Assembly (NCBI GenBank): GCA_021776915.1
Contig: JAIQZU010000069.1
Span: 54,172 to 118,171, forward strand
DNA from: Candidatus Scalindua sp.
GTDB taxonomy: Bacteria; Planctomycetota; Brocadiia; Brocadiales; Scalinduaceae
Direction: 5' to 3'
DNA: 64,000 bases
Shown here: positions 36,195-45,447 of the stretch, one piece after another
Layout: every line of letters begins with the position of its first letter
How positions within the stretch are numbered: position 1 is the first letter of the stretch
Made by a program: the position numbers and the translations under genes
The notes under the pieces: generated by a model
What the model was told of the DNA's origin: nothing
Seen by the model: the letters and a program-made list of their open reading frames with translations, nothing else
Databases searched by the model: none

Positions 36195-36342
36195 AGTTCA
36201 ATTTTCCTGTTCTTAATTTATAGTTTGTTTAGAATATAAAAATGTAAATATCACTGCTGGTTCCTCCGTTCGGACGGGCAAGCCTTTCTTCCCCGGACAA
36301 AAGGCGCCGAGGACTTTTCGAGAGGAATCCAATACTGGAATA

Positions 36343-37077
36343 TCAGTGCGACGGACCGCCCATTATCTTTGCCTGTGCTGCTTTCTTCTCTTTCATCAGA
36401 TCTTCGTACAACTTAAATTCCGCATCAGCCTCTTTTGTTCTCCCCTGCATCAGGTAGACCACTCCGAGATGGTTGTGTGGTTGTGGAAATTTTGTATCGA
36501 TAGCCACCGCATTTTTGTACGCAGAGATGGCCTCATCCATTTTCTTCATTGCTAACAATGCCATGCCAATTTCGTCGTGTGCAAGTGCGGAAAGAGGGTT
36601 TAATTCGAGCGCCTTATTGAGTTCATTAATTGCCGCTTCAAACTCTTCGTAGTATCTGTAGGCAATACCAAGATTTATATAAGCTGTCGGATTGGCTGGT
36701 TCGAGTTCTACGGACTTTTTGTAAGCCTCGATTGCTTCTTCTATCATGCCCTGTGTATAGTAGGCACGTCCAAGGTAGTTGTATGCCTTTGTCATCGTCG
36801 GGTCTATTTCCGTTGCCCTCTCCCATGCCTGAACTGCCATGCCGAAATTACCATCTTTGATTGCTCCAATACCGTACTTATAATAAGCTTCAGCGTCTGC
36901 ACCCAGGTTTGGAAGCTTTGGAACCGGGGCTTTTTCAACTTTTGCTTCTGTCTTTGCATCTTCTGAAACAACTGCTACCTCCGGCGTTTCCTGCTTACTG
37001 CATCCATAAACTAAGAACGCTGTCAGAATGAGGCAAAACAATAGATTGTAACTTGTCGATTTACAGATATTCTTCAT
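36343..37077 (-). CDS. TPR-repeat lipoprotein
   Basis: This 244-residue protein has a lipobox VYGC (Cys26), a linker rich in Glu, Val and Lys, and four to five TPR units (about residues 60-225). It should be membrane-anchored and exported, possibly as a scaffold in complex assembly. AAAGGAC precedes the ATG. A CCCCGGACAAAAGGCGCC/GAGGAC repeat unit lies in the spacer before the next TPR gene (36291-36315). Confidence 0.9.
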   Translation of the reverse strand: MKNICKSTSYNLLFCLILTAFLVYGCSKQETPEVAVVSEDAKTEAKVEKAPVPKLPNLGADAEAYYKYGIGAIKDGNFGMAVQAWERATEIDPTMTKAYNYLGRAYYTQGMIEEAIEAYKKSVELEPANPTAYINLGIAYRYYEEFEAAINELNKALELNPLSALAHDEIGMALLAMKKMDEAISAYKNAVAIDTKFPQPHNHLGVVYLMQGRTKEADAEFKLYEDLMKEKKAAQAKIMGGPSH

Positions 37078-37100
37078 GTATTGTCCTTTTATAAAAAAAA

Positions 37101-38090
37101 TTATGTCATACGCTGAGCCATAAAGTTTGCAATATCTTTAAAGACGGTTTTGTTGTCCGTCGGTATTTCATCAATTATTCTGTAAGTTTGTTTTATTAAA
37201 TCATCAGCATACTTTTGTGCATGATCAATAGCTCCATATCTATTATAAATATCCAGGACACATTTAACATCGTCCTCGGTTGTCTTCTCTCTTGGCTTTG
37301 CCATTATTTCGATGAGTATTTTTTTCTCATCCGCATTTGCAACCTCTGATGTATATGCGTATAAGAAACTGGATTTCCCCTCTTTAATATCAGAACCGAT
37401 AACTCCTCCACGCCCCTTGCCTATCGTTAAATCAATTAAATCATCTTTTATCTGAAAAGCCGGTCCCATAAGTTTTCCCAGATCCCAAATCTTATCAATA
37501 GTGCCATTTGAGTTTCCCGACGCTACAGCGCCACCAACCATTCCACATGCAAGGTAATATCCTGTCTTAAGCCTCACCAGTTCAATATATTTTTCGACAG
37601 TAAAGTCACTGGCTCCTCTTGCATTTATATCCAGCGCCTGTCCTTCAACAGTTCTTTCGTATGTTAATGTAAATATCTCCAGAAACTTCAACTTTTTGTC
37701 TGGTGACGCCGGGCTTGCAAGGATGCTTGTGTATGCCCGCGCCAGTAGATAATCACCGGAATTAATGGCATTGGCAATCCCGTATTTTACCCATACGGTG
37801 GGTTGGTCACGTCTCATTGTGTCTTCGTCTTCTATATCATCATGGAGCAGGAACATATTATGTAAGATTTCGATAGCTAATGCAAAATGAAGCGCCTCAT
37901 CCGGGTTGCCGCCAAGTTCCTTACACGTAATCAGGCAAATCGCCGGCCTTATGCGTTTTCCACCCGTTCTAAGATGATGCCATATAGGCTCACTTAAATA
38001 ATCATCTCTATCCTGCGGAATGAACTCTTTTAGTAAATCATCTATCTTCTTTCCATATATTTTTATAGACTCTTCTATTTTTGTTTCCAT
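37101..38090 (-). CDS. Polyprenyl diphosphate synthase
   Basis: The 329-residue enzyme is a trans-isoprenyl diphosphate synthase that elongates allylic diphosphates with IPP. The first Asp-rich motif is LLHDDIEDED with RRDQPTVW after it, and the second is QIKDDLIDLT. GGKRIRPAICL, which binds IPP, is also present. The product length cannot be fixed by eye; it may serve quinone, carotenoid or hopanoid precursors. GGAAAAG precedes the ATG. Confidence 0.9.
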   Translation of the reverse strand: METKIEESIKIYGKKIDDLLKEFIPQDRDDYLSEPIWHHLRTGGKRIRPAICLITCKELGGNPDEALHFALAIEILHNMFLLHDDIEDEDTMRRDQPTVWVKYGIANAINSGDYLLARAYTSILASPASPDKKLKFLEIFTLTYERTVEGQALDINARGASDFTVEKYIELVRLKTGYYLACGMVGGAVASGNSNGTIDKIWDLGKLMGPAFQIKDDLIDLTIGKGRGGVIGSDIKEGKSSFLYAYTSEVANADEKKILIEIMAKPREKTTEDDVKCVLDIYNRYGAIDHAQKYADDLIKQTYRIIDEIPTDNKTVFKDIANFMAQRMT

Positions 38091-38145
38091 CTTTTCCTAA
38101 CTTTAGTCACTTTAGCTCACTTCACACTTTAGGCACTTATTTATC

Positions 38146-38703
38146 CTAGGCCCTGCTCATAAACTCGCCTGTACGTGTATCGATCTTTACAATTTCACCT
38201 GTGTTGATAAAGAGCGGGACTTTGGTCATATAACCGGTTTCCAGTTTTGCCGGTTTAAATACATTAGTTACAGTATCTCCCTTAGTACCGGGGTCGGTTT
38301 CAATGATTTTCAATGTAACTGATGATGGAAGCTCTACTCCAATGGCATTATTCTCATAAAGTGAAACTGATACTTTAGCGTTTGGCGCTACATACGACAT
38401 CGCATCTCCAAGGACATCCTTTGAGAGAAAAACCTGTTCATAGTTCTCCGTATCCATAAAACAATAGTTGTCTCCTTCCTGATATAGATATTCCATATCT
38501 CTGTGGTCCAGGAATACATCTTCTACCTTATCTGAAGGCCTGTAACGTTTTTGTGTGACATTCCCCTGTTTTAGACTTTTTATACTTACCTGCATATGTG
38601 CGCGCCCCTTGCCAGGGGTGACGTGGTTGAAGCTGGATACTGTATAGAGTTCTCCGTCAATCTTTATCATCAGCCCTTTTCTTAAATCTATTGCACTTAT
38701 CAA
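38146..38703 (-). CDS. efp: Elongation factor P
   Basis: This 185-residue protein has three beta-barrel domains and rescues ribosomes stalled at polyproline. The loop tip HVTPGKGRAH carries Lys at the position that is beta-lysylated in many bacteria; the genes for that modification are not in this window. The C-terminal TVTNVFKPAKLETG and FINTGEIVKIDTRTGEFMSR are standard. Twenty-four bases separate it from hemW, so a common transcript is likely. Confidence 0.95.
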   Translation of the reverse strand: MISAIDLRKGLMIKIDGELYTVSSFNHVTPGKGRAHMQVSIKSLKQGNVTQKRYRPSDKVEDVFLDHRDMEYLYQEGDNYCFMDTENYEQVFLSKDVLGDAMSYVAPNAKVSVSLYENNAIGVELPSSVTLKIIETDPGTKGDTVTNVFKPAKLETGYMTKVPLFINTGEIVKIDTRTGEFMSRA

Positions 38704-38727
38704 CTTTATAGCTCCTTGACAAAATTG

Positions 38728-39864
38728 TTACACGAATTCAATCATTACTGAATCTGCGACAGACAGACCCTTCCTGGTCAACTTTATTCTTTCATCATCA
38801 AAATTTATTAAACCTGCCTGCATAAGAATGTTTAATTGAGTACCGAATAATTCTGTTAAATTATAACCGGACCTGTCAAAAAATTCCTTTGCTGAAATAC
38901 CGGATGTCATTCTCAACGCCATAATAAGTATCTCTGATGCACGTTTCTCTTGAGGTAATTTTTCAGAGAAACATATTAAATTCTTTTTTGACTTTACAGC
39001 AGATATATACTCTTTTACATTATTTATGCTACAGTACCGTTCACCATTAATATAAGAAAATGCTCCAGCACCTATACCGATGTATTCTCTATTTTCCCAG
39101 TAGACGGTATTATGCTGACATTCCTTGCCCGGTTTTGCAAAGTTAGATATCTCGTAGTGCATATAACCTTTATTGCTGAGGAAATCATTTGTGTGCTCAT
39201 ACATATCAAGTTCCTCTTCCTCGCTGAGTTTTTTGAGCTTTCCGGAATCTGTCATTCCAACAAGCGGTGTTCCCTGTTCATACGAAAGACAGTAAGCCGA
39301 GATGTGTTCAGGATCCAAAATGATGCATTCTCTTAAATCAGTTTTCCATTCGTGCAAGTGTTGAGAAGGATAACCGTAAATCAGGTCAATACTAATATTG
39401 CTGAACCCTTTTTTTCTTAAGTTTGAAAAAACATCTCTTGCCTCATTTGCAGTATGGATTCGCCCAAGGAGCTTAAGATATTTATCGTTAAAAGATTGAA
39501 TACCAATGCTGATACGGCCAATACAGCTATCCTTTAGAGCAAGAACTTTTTCTTCATTCAGCGTGCCGGGATTTACTTCGATTGCATATTCTTTGAGATT
39601 GGAAACGTCAACGTGTTCGGAGATTATGTTCAACAGCTTTCTCAGTTGAATCTCATTTAAAACAGTAGGCGTGCCACCGCCTATAAATACAGTTGTAAAA
39701 GAATATTTTCCGTTTATTGCCTGGAGTTCGTTTTCAATAGCATTGAGATATTCATCCACTATTTGTGATTTCATAACAATTGAGTTGAAATCACAATATA
39801 TGCATTTGCTTATGCAAAATGGTATATGAATATATAAAGAAGGTATATGTTTTTGAAAACTCAT
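38728..39864 (-). CDS. hemW: HemW-like radical SAM heme chaperone
   Basis: The radical SAM cluster motif is in SLYIHIPFCISKCIYCDF (CxxxCxxC plus a following Cys-free Asp-Phe), followed by VFIGGGTPTVL, IEVNPGTL and GIQSFNDKYLKLLGRIH. Members formerly called oxygen-independent coproporphyrinogen oxidases mostly act as heme chaperones. The C-terminal HemN_C-like winged region is present (RKGLSVADSVMIEF). I used ATG 39864; an upstream TTG at 39876 lies in the 99-bp repeat and has no ribosome-binding site. Confidence 0.9.
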   Translation of the reverse strand: MSFQKHIPSLYIHIPFCISKCIYCDFNSIVMKSQIVDEYLNAIENELQAINGKYSFTTVFIGGGTPTVLNEIQLRKLLNIISEHVDVSNLKEYAIEVNPGTLNEEKVLALKDSCIGRISIGIQSFNDKYLKLLGRIHTANEARDVFSNLRKKGFSNISIDLIYGYPSQHLHEWKTDLRECIILDPEHISAYCLSYEQGTPLVGMTDSGKLKKLSEEEELDMYEHTNDFLSNKGYMHYEISNFAKPGKECQHNTVYWENREYIGIGAGAFSYINGERYCSINNVKEYISAVKSKKNLICFSEKLPQEKRASEILIMALRMTSGISAKEFFDRSGYNLTELFGTQLNILMQAGLINFDDERIKLTRKGLSVADSVMIEFV

Positions 39865-39873
39865 CACTAATAT

Positions 39874-39972
39874 CAAGTTAGGTCGCTAGTGCAACAAAAG
39901 ACTATCCTTCGACTCCGCTCAGGATGACGTCACACTGAGCGGAGTCGAAGTGTTATTAACGTTGAAATTCCT
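39874..39972. repeat. 99-bp palindromic repeat, copy 1
   Basis: CTTCGACTCCGCTCAG (39907-39922) pairs with CTGAGCGGAGTCGAAG (39935-39950). The flanks, TTAGGTCGCTAGTGCAACAA on the left and GTTGAAATTCCT on the right, are shared with copy 2 at 55473-55571, which is inverted. It lies directly upstream of hemW. Confidence 0.85.
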
Positions 39973-39979
39973 CATACAT

Positions 39980-40687
39980 TTAATTATTTTCAAACTCTTT
40001 CCTTACCAATGGGACAAACATACATTTAAATAGTTCTTCCTCTGATAATCTTCCATTTATTTTTGTTGCCCTGACCAGGGTTTGTAATTCCCTGCCACCT
40101 ATCGGTATTATAATCTTTCCTTTTTCTGCCAGTTGATCAATAAGTGGTTCAGGTATATTAAAAGTAGCTGCCGCCACTATTATTCCATCAAAAGGCGCTT
40201 CTTCTTCATAGCCCAAACTGCCGTCAGCAATATGAATCTTTACCCTGTCGCCGTAACCCAATTCGTTTAACTTTGCCAACGCTTTCTGTGCAAGTTGCGG
40301 CCTGACTTCAACAGTGTAAATTTCCTCGTGTACCTCTGCAAGAAGTGCCGTTTGATAGCCGGAACCTGTGCCTACTTCCAAAACCCTGTCTCCCTTCTTA
40401 AGCGAGAGAGCCTGAATCATATATGCAACTATATAAGGTTGAGAAATAGTTTGATCTTCTCCGATAGGCAATGGTGTATCATCGTAAGCCCTGTCCCAAA
40501 GTTCTGCAGGCAGGAATTCGTGCCGGGGTACTTTTGCCATAGCACGGAGTACTTTTTCATCTACGATGCCTCTGGACATTAATTGTGTTTGCACCATTTG
40601 TCTTCGTTTTTCTTCGAAAGTTTGTTTTTCTTCAGAAGATGGGTTTGCAGAAATCATATTCTTTAAGAGTTTTTTGATTGTGTACAT
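39980..40687 (-). CDS. pcm: Protein-L-isoaspartate O-methyltransferase
   Basis: This 235-residue SAM-dependent enzyme repairs isoaspartyl residues in damaged proteins. Motifs: VPRHEFLPAELWDRAYDDTP, QTISQPYIVAYM, VLEVGTGSGYQTALLAEV and IIVAAATFNIPEPLIDQLAE. It has about 20 extra residues at the N-terminus compared with short forms. The glycosyltransferase gene ends 5 bases before its start, so both are in one operon. Confidence 0.94.
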   Translation of the reverse strand: MYTIKKLLKNMISANPSSEEKQTFEEKRRQMVQTQLMSRGIVDEKVLRAMAKVPRHEFLPAELWDRAYDDTPLPIGEDQTISQPYIVAYMIQALSLKKGDRVLEVGTGSGYQTALLAEVHEEIYTVEVRPQLAQKALAKLNELGYGDRVKIHIADGSLGYEEEAPFDGIIVAAATFNIPEPLIDQLAEKGKIIIPIGGRELQTLVRATKINGRLSEEELFKCMFVPLVRKEFENN

Positions 40688-40692
40688 CAGTT

Positions 40693-41406
40693 TTATACTG
40701 TTACCCTGTTCCTTGCGTCCTTATTCATTTCTCTTTTAATTATTTCTTTATAATAACTTAATCTTATTGCAGGTTCATCTAACTCTCCACTAAAACTCCT
40801 TGAAGCATTGTTGTATATGAGTTTAACCGGAACCTCCTTAATACGCAGCTCTAATTTCCATGCCTGTATCCACAATTGCAGAGGCATGCCGTAGCCATTC
40901 TCAGTCAGCTTCATTTCCTTCAAGGCACCAATTTTATACGCCTTAAAACCGCAAAATGCATCTGTTAAATTAAGCTTTGTAATTTTGTTTAACGTTCGGG
41001 TTATTTCCATGTTTATTGCATATCTATCGGGTGGTATATTTGGATCATGCTTGTTGTCTTCTATTAAATATCTTGATCCTGATACAATGTCATAGTTTGC
41101 TATCTGTGTGAGAAAAACCTGTACTTCGTCCGGTGTATGCTGGCCGTCGCAATCCATTGTAACTATATTGTCATAGTTATTTGAGATTCCATATTTAAAG
41201 GCATCAACGATAGTCTGTCCATAGCCAAGATTCTCTTCATGTGCAATGGTATTTATATCATCTATTTTTGACAATTGCTCTTGTGTACCATCAGTGGATC
41301 CGTCGTCTATTACCAGGATATCCAAATCATACTTCTTTATTTGTGAAATTATTAAACCTATGTCTTTCTTTTCGTTGAAAGCAGGTAACGCAATAAGTGT
41401 ATTCAT
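40693..41406 (-). CDS. Family 2 glycosyltransferase
   Basis: The 237-residue protein has a GT-A fold: TLIALPAFNEKKDIGLII, ILVIDDGSTDGT, the DCDGQH metal-binding motif and SGSRYL. It resembles dolichyl/polyprenyl-phosphate mannose or glucose synthases, which transfer sugar from a nucleotide to a lipid carrier at the membrane, but lacks C-terminal membrane segments. The sugar cannot be assigned. Confidence 0.9.
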   Translation of the reverse strand: MNTLIALPAFNEKKDIGLIISQIKKYDLDILVIDDGSTDGTQEQLSKIDDINTIAHEENLGYGQTIVDAFKYGISNNYDNIVTMDCDGQHTPDEVQVFLTQIANYDIVSGSRYLIEDNKHDPNIPPDRYAINMEITRTLNKITKLNLTDAFCGFKAYKIGALKEMKLTENGYGMPLQLWIQAWKLELRIKEVPVKLIYNNASRSFSGELDEPAIRLSYYKEIIKREMNKDARNRVTV

Positions 41407-41555
41407 GATTTTACAAATTATTTTTCTGTTAAATATACTGATTTATAATCTATTTTTTAATCTTATATGGTTAATAATTTAAATCAAGAAAAATATACAT
41501 AGTAGAAAACGATCTGTAGTCATAAATAAGGTGTGCGTTATATCCATTTTTTTTC

Positions 41556-41584
41556 TTGACAATAATTAAGTCTCATGATACAAG
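41556..41584 (+). promoter_or_regulatory. Candidate sigma-70-type promoter
   Basis: A consensus TTGACA (41556-41561) is followed after 17 bases by TACAAG (41579-41584), about 95 bases upstream of the H1-like gene, which may be cotranscribed with hflX. Confidence 0.5.
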
Positions 41585-41678
41585 CGACTTATAGTGTGGG
41601 AGAGAAGGTGCATAAAAAACATAAACAACAACTTAAAGAACATTCTAATTTTTGTAACCTTTAAATGGAGTGCGTAAA

Positions 41679-41987
41679 ATGGCTGCTAAAAAAACAGCTA
41701 AGAAGAAAGCGAAAAAGCCTGTAAAAAAAACAGTTAAAAAAACTGCGAAAAAGGCTGTCAAACTATGGACAAAGGCAGAAGTAAGTACATTGAAGAAAGA
41801 GTATCCGAATACGGATACACAGAAACTTGCAAAGAAGCTTAATAGGACCTTGGAAGCTGTTCGTTTCCAGGCAAAAAAAAATGGCCTGAAAAAAACAAAG
41901 AGTTATATGCAGTCTTTATATAAAGCAGCAAGTAAGCCGGCAGCCAAGAAACCTACAAAGAAAAAAGCCACTAAGAAAAAGCGTTAA
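41679..41987 (+). CDS. Histone-H1-like protein with central Myb/SANT-type domain
   Basis: The 102-residue protein has Lys/Ala-rich tails at both ends (AAKKTAKKKAKKPVKKTVKK and AAKKPTKKKATKKKR) around a compact domain (about residues 28-70) with the spacing W-T-x2-E...L...Y...LA-x-L-x-RT...AV-x3-A-x2-N-GL-K, typical of Myb/SANT-like DNA-binding helices. It is probably a nucleoid-associated protein. ATG 41679 is preferred over the GTG at 41670 because GGAG at 41667-41670 is ideally spaced. hflX begins 13 bases after its stop codon. Confidence 0.8.
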   Translation: MAAKKTAKKKAKKPVKKTVKKTAKKAVKLWTKAEVSTLKKEYPNTDTQKLAKKLNRTLEAVRFQAKKNGLKKTKSYMQSLYKAASKPAAKKPTKKKATKKKR

Positions 41988-42000
41988 TTTCAATTAGTAT

Positions 42001-43293
42001 ATGGTAGAGCTAAAGAGGGCAGACTTATCTGTTAGAGCAGAACGCGCAATATTGCTTCATATAGTATTACACAAAGATAAGAACGATGAAGACTCCCTTG
42101 CTGAACTCAAACGTCTGGCAAAAACTGCCGGCGCAAAGGTATTAGACAGTGTTGTACAGAGAAGGAGAAAAATTGATCCTTCATTTTACCTGGGTAAGGG
42201 AAAAGTATCTCAATTAGCTGAGTTGTGTAAAGACAAGGAGATAGACGTTGTAATCTGCGATGCCGACCTTGCTCCCGCGCAGGTCAGCAATCTCGAAAAG
42301 GCCATAGACACAAAAGTAATTGACAGAAGTGAGCTCATCCTGGACATCTTTGCGGCACGGGCAAAAACAGCTCAGGCAAAACTGCAGGTAGAACTGGCGC
42401 AACTGGAATATACGAGACCACGCCTGAAGAGGATGTGGACTCACCTTTCCAGGATAGAGGGAGGCATAGGAACCAGAGGTCCCGGTGAAAAGCAATTAGA
42501 AGTGGATAAGCGCCTGGTGTCAAAAAGAGTGCTTGCTCTGAAGAAACGACTCGAACAGATTGAAAAACGCAGAAAACGCCAGGCAAAGGCAAGAAAAGAA
42601 CATACTACTGTCTCCCTTGTAGGATATACGAATGCCGGTAAATCAACATTAATGAACAGGTTGACAGATGCCGGGGTATTTGTTGAAGATAAGCTTTTTG
42701 CTACTCTTGACACAAAGACAAGTTTGTGTGAGTTGGAAAATGGCAAAAAGGTTATCTTGAGTGACACCGTAGGATTTATAAAAAAACTTCCCCACCACCT
42801 GATCACATCCTTTGAAGCTACTCTTGAAGAAGTAAGATGGGCTGATTTCTTGTTGCATGTTGTTGATACCAGTTCTCCGGATGTTATTGAACAGGTAGAG
42901 GCTGTTAATAATGTACTTAAGGAACTTGAGTGTGATAAGAAACCCATAATCATGGTTCTCAATAAAGTAGACGTCTTGAAAGATCCATCAATCATTACTT
43001 TTTTCAAAAGTAAATATGACAACATTGTAACGATTTCTGCACTTACCGGACAAGATATGGAAAAGCTGAAGCAGGAGATGGTCAACTTTGCTGATAAGGA
43101 CAGCACAGAGATTAAGCTGGAATGCGGTGTCAGTAACGGAAAGTTGTTAGCTTACATATACGAAAACAGCAGAGTTCTCAATCGCACATTCACAAATTCA
43201 AGTGTCCATTTCCATATTGTTATTGAAGAGAAAAATCTATCGAAATTGTATCAGCTTGGTGGAGAGGATTTGACCGTAACTCATATTTCGTAA
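42001..43293 (+). CDS. hflX: GTPase HflX
   Basis: This 430-residue GTPase binds ribosomes and helps recycle stalled or damaged 70S particles. The N-terminal HflX domain includes RRRKIDPSFYLGKGKV and ARAKTAQAKLQVELAQLEY, with GGIGTRGPGEKQLE; the G domain has GYTNAGKSTLMNRL, SDTVGFIKKLPHHLI and NKVDVLK. A C-terminal ~60-residue domain follows. It is 13 bases from the H1-like gene, a likely operon. Confidence 0.96.
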   Translation: MVELKRADLSVRAERAILLHIVLHKDKNDEDSLAELKRLAKTAGAKVLDSVVQRRRKIDPSFYLGKGKVSQLAELCKDKEIDVVICDADLAPAQVSNLEKAIDTKVIDRSELILDIFAARAKTAQAKLQVELAQLEYTRPRLKRMWTHLSRIEGGIGTRGPGEKQLEVDKRLVSKRVLALKKRLEQIEKRRKRQAKARKEHTTVSLVGYTNAGKSTLMNRLTDAGVFVEDKLFATLDTKTSLCELENGKKVILSDTVGFIKKLPHHLITSFEATLEEVRWADFLLHVVDTSSPDVIEQVEAVNNVLKELECDKKPIIMVLNKVDVLKDPSIITFFKSKYDNIVTISALTGQDMEKLKQEMVNFADKDSTEIKLECGVSNGKLLAYIYENSRVLNRTFTNSSVHFHIVIEEKNLSKLYQLGGEDLTVTHIS

Positions 43294-44119
43294 TGATATA
43301 AATCCTACAATTTCAAATCATGTCGAAAAACATACCACAACACAGTATAGCCGCAACCAAAAGCAGGCTGTCTGCAGTAACCTCTGTCAAACTTAATACA
43401 AAATGTTAAAAACTTCCTAATGTTTGTCCGCATGTAAATGAACTATGTGACAACTCGAAGTCACAAGTTGTAACCTCTATGTTGGGGCGGTGTAATAGTC
43501 GTGGCATGTTAGTCTGTAGAAGTTTTTTTATTTTAACCCTTGTTAGTTCTAATTTATAGTTTATACTGGAAATTAGAAGTAGAAAGAACCTTCCAAAAGC
43601 CAAATCTTCAGTTTAGCAACTCCATATTCAACTGAGTATATTTTCGCTATAAGGAATTTTGCAAATCCAAAGGTTTTTAACCTACCCGTTAGTTAATTGC
43701 AGGCTTATACACACACTAATGGAGTAAATTCAAATATTACGTTCTGTGTATATGGCGCTGCGTGGACCCTTTCTTAGTTTTTGTTAAACTTGTCTTTCCG
43801 CCAGAAACTGATCCAGTTTAGATCAGTCTGTTTCTTAATTAGACAGATAATACATAAAATATGAATAGGCAGAAAAAGCTTTAATGTGTATCTACTTACA
43901 TATCCATTGTTTATAAGGTTGTTAAGAGCAATACAATGTCTTGGAACATTAATTGCTAATATCTTGCTATTCTACAAAGATCGAAATGAAATTGAATTAA
44001 TTACGCCTTTCTACCCCGCATACTATATTTTCTATATTGAAGTATGAGATATGCATATACAAAATTTGTAATTTGAAACGAATAGACTATGAAGAACTTT
44101 ATACAGGAGACGTTGTAAA
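43294..44119. other. Long gene-free spacer
   Basis: This 826-base interval between hflX and the response regulator has no open frame I would call, no clear repeat shared with other spacers and no obvious RNA fold. A small TGTGACAACT/AGTCACA inverted stretch lies at 43446-43464. It may hold a regulatory RNA or a long leader. Confidence 0.4.
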
Positions 44120-44548
44120 TTGACTAAGACTATAATGATTATAGAAAACAATGAGAATTGCCATGACCTTTATCAAACGATGCTAAAGGACTCAGAATAT
44201 AAATTTATTCACGCCTATGATGGATATGAAGCAATGGAGAAGATGGATGAAACGATTCCTGATATAATAATCCTGGATATGCTTATGGACATGGTTACCG
44301 GGGATACGTTCTTCATGTATCTAAAAAACATCCCGGAATATGAAAACATTCCCGTGATAATAATCAGCTCCTCTCCGGAAAGACTATACAGCCACCTGAG
44401 GAAAACAAAACCGGATATTATATTTATTGAGAAGCGACATCTAACCAGGGAAAGATTGGTTGATGAAGTAAATAAGAAGATTCCTGTAACCAGAAAAACA
44501 AACAGAGTAACATTCCGATTGCCAGAGGTTGTTGTACATGACTCATAG
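44120..44548 (+). CDS. Response-regulator receiver-domain protein
   Basis: The 142-residue protein is a stand-alone CheY-like domain: acidic pocket ENNEN after beta-1 (an unusual E-N-N in place of D-D), phospho-acceptor Asp in IIILDMLMDMVTG, IIISSS (Thr/Ser position) and a Lys in FIEKRHL. The start is TTG 44120, after CAGGAG. There is no output domain and no kinase gene nearby. The altered acidic pocket may lower phosphorylation. Just after its stop, about 20 bases of its own 3' region (GTAACATTCCGRTTGCCAG) are repeated. Confidence 0.85.
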   Translation: MTKTIMIIENNENCHDLYQTMLKDSEYKFIHAYDGYEAMEKMDETIPDIIILDMLMDMVTGDTFFMYLKNIPEYENIPVIIISSSPERLYSHLRKTKPDIIFIEKRHLTRERLVDEVNKKIPVTRKTNRVTFRLPEVVVHDS

Positions 44549-44628
44549 TGAGTAACATTCCGGTTGCCAGGCAAGGAATATCAGTTTCTTCAGCTTATTG
44601 ATGAGTCGCTATAAAGATTACTCTTGTC

Positions 44629-44786
44629 TAAATTTAGCGATTTCGTAGCCGCAACCTTAAGGTTGCGTAACTTACACAAATCCATCAGGTAATGTAAAAC
44701 GCAGGTTAAAGTCGTGCCGAAGGACAGACCTGCCTCTGGCATGGCCAGCGGCTACAACGGCATGTAAAATAAAATCGCTCAATTCA
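44629..44786. repeat. Palindromic MITE-like element, copy 2 (158 bp)
   Basis: The termini TAAATTTAGCGATTT and AAATCGCTCAATTCA are inverted; the interior has GTAGCCGCAACC/GGTTGCG, CGCAGG and the outer GGCTAC arm. It shows about the same sequence as copies 1 and 3, with its own central insert. A 6-bp TCTTGT is present on both sides, a possible target duplication. Confidence 0.85.
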
Positions 44787-44920
44787 TGTCTTGTTTATTC
44801 GGTTTCCAAAGTAACGTGAAAGCTTTTTTCCCCTCGACTGCCTTATAATCATAAAACAATGTATATTTGGACAAGTCTTATAAGTAATAAAAAATAGAAA
44901 GATTTATATACCAGTTGTAA

Positions 44921-45277
44921 AACCTGAAAAATAAGAAAATAACAATAACAAGTGCAGTAACAAATGATAAAGATATACGATTAACTATTATTCAATACAA
45001 TGATAGACAGAATAAAATTGTTAATCTTACATATATTTGCCTGGAAAAAGACAGACAGGGTAATGGAAATTATGTAGATAATGGCAAGCTATTGGTTTAT
45101 GTTAATGAAAAAGAACTGTATAGAATACCATTTCAAGGAACATTTACCGATGAAAGAAGTACAGCCCTGACAAAACATCTTAATGATATTGCTAAGCAAG
45201 GAGAGTCTGGAGAAGTTCTCTGGGGACATATAGAACATAAAGTTCTTAGCTGCTGTGGATCTTGCTATGTAAGATAG
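44921..45277 (+). pseudogene. Open frame without a usable start; possibly a broken small gene
   Basis: The frame is open for 118 codons after a TAA at 44918, but it contains no ATG or GTG; the only standard start is TTG 45092, which would leave 61 residues and has no ribosome-binding site. The translation (…LTIIQYNDRQNKIVNLTYIC...YRIPFQGTFTDERSTA…) is beta-rich and ends in SCCGSCYVR. I recognise no family. It could be a 5'-truncated gene or a gene with a nonstandard start. Confidence 0.35.
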
Positions 45278-45447
45278 ATTATTTTACTTTTTCTTAAACG
45301 GCAAAAAAACCCATTCGATTAAAAGTAATTTCTTGTCTTTCTTTTCATATATCTTAGAGTGTAGCCTGGAATATGTTTTACTAAAGGCAGGTAATGACTA
45401 TTGTAGCTTCAATTAGGTGCGTAGTCATGACATTTGGTCTGCATAGT

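Noticed and set aside
42441..43106. 221-residue minus-strand frame
   Set aside because: It is a shadow of hflX, whose GTPase motifs are in the plus-strand frame.
43294..44119. Possible structured RNA in the long hflX downstream spacer
   Set aside because: No covarying stem pattern, known riboswitch core or terminator could be made out by eye.
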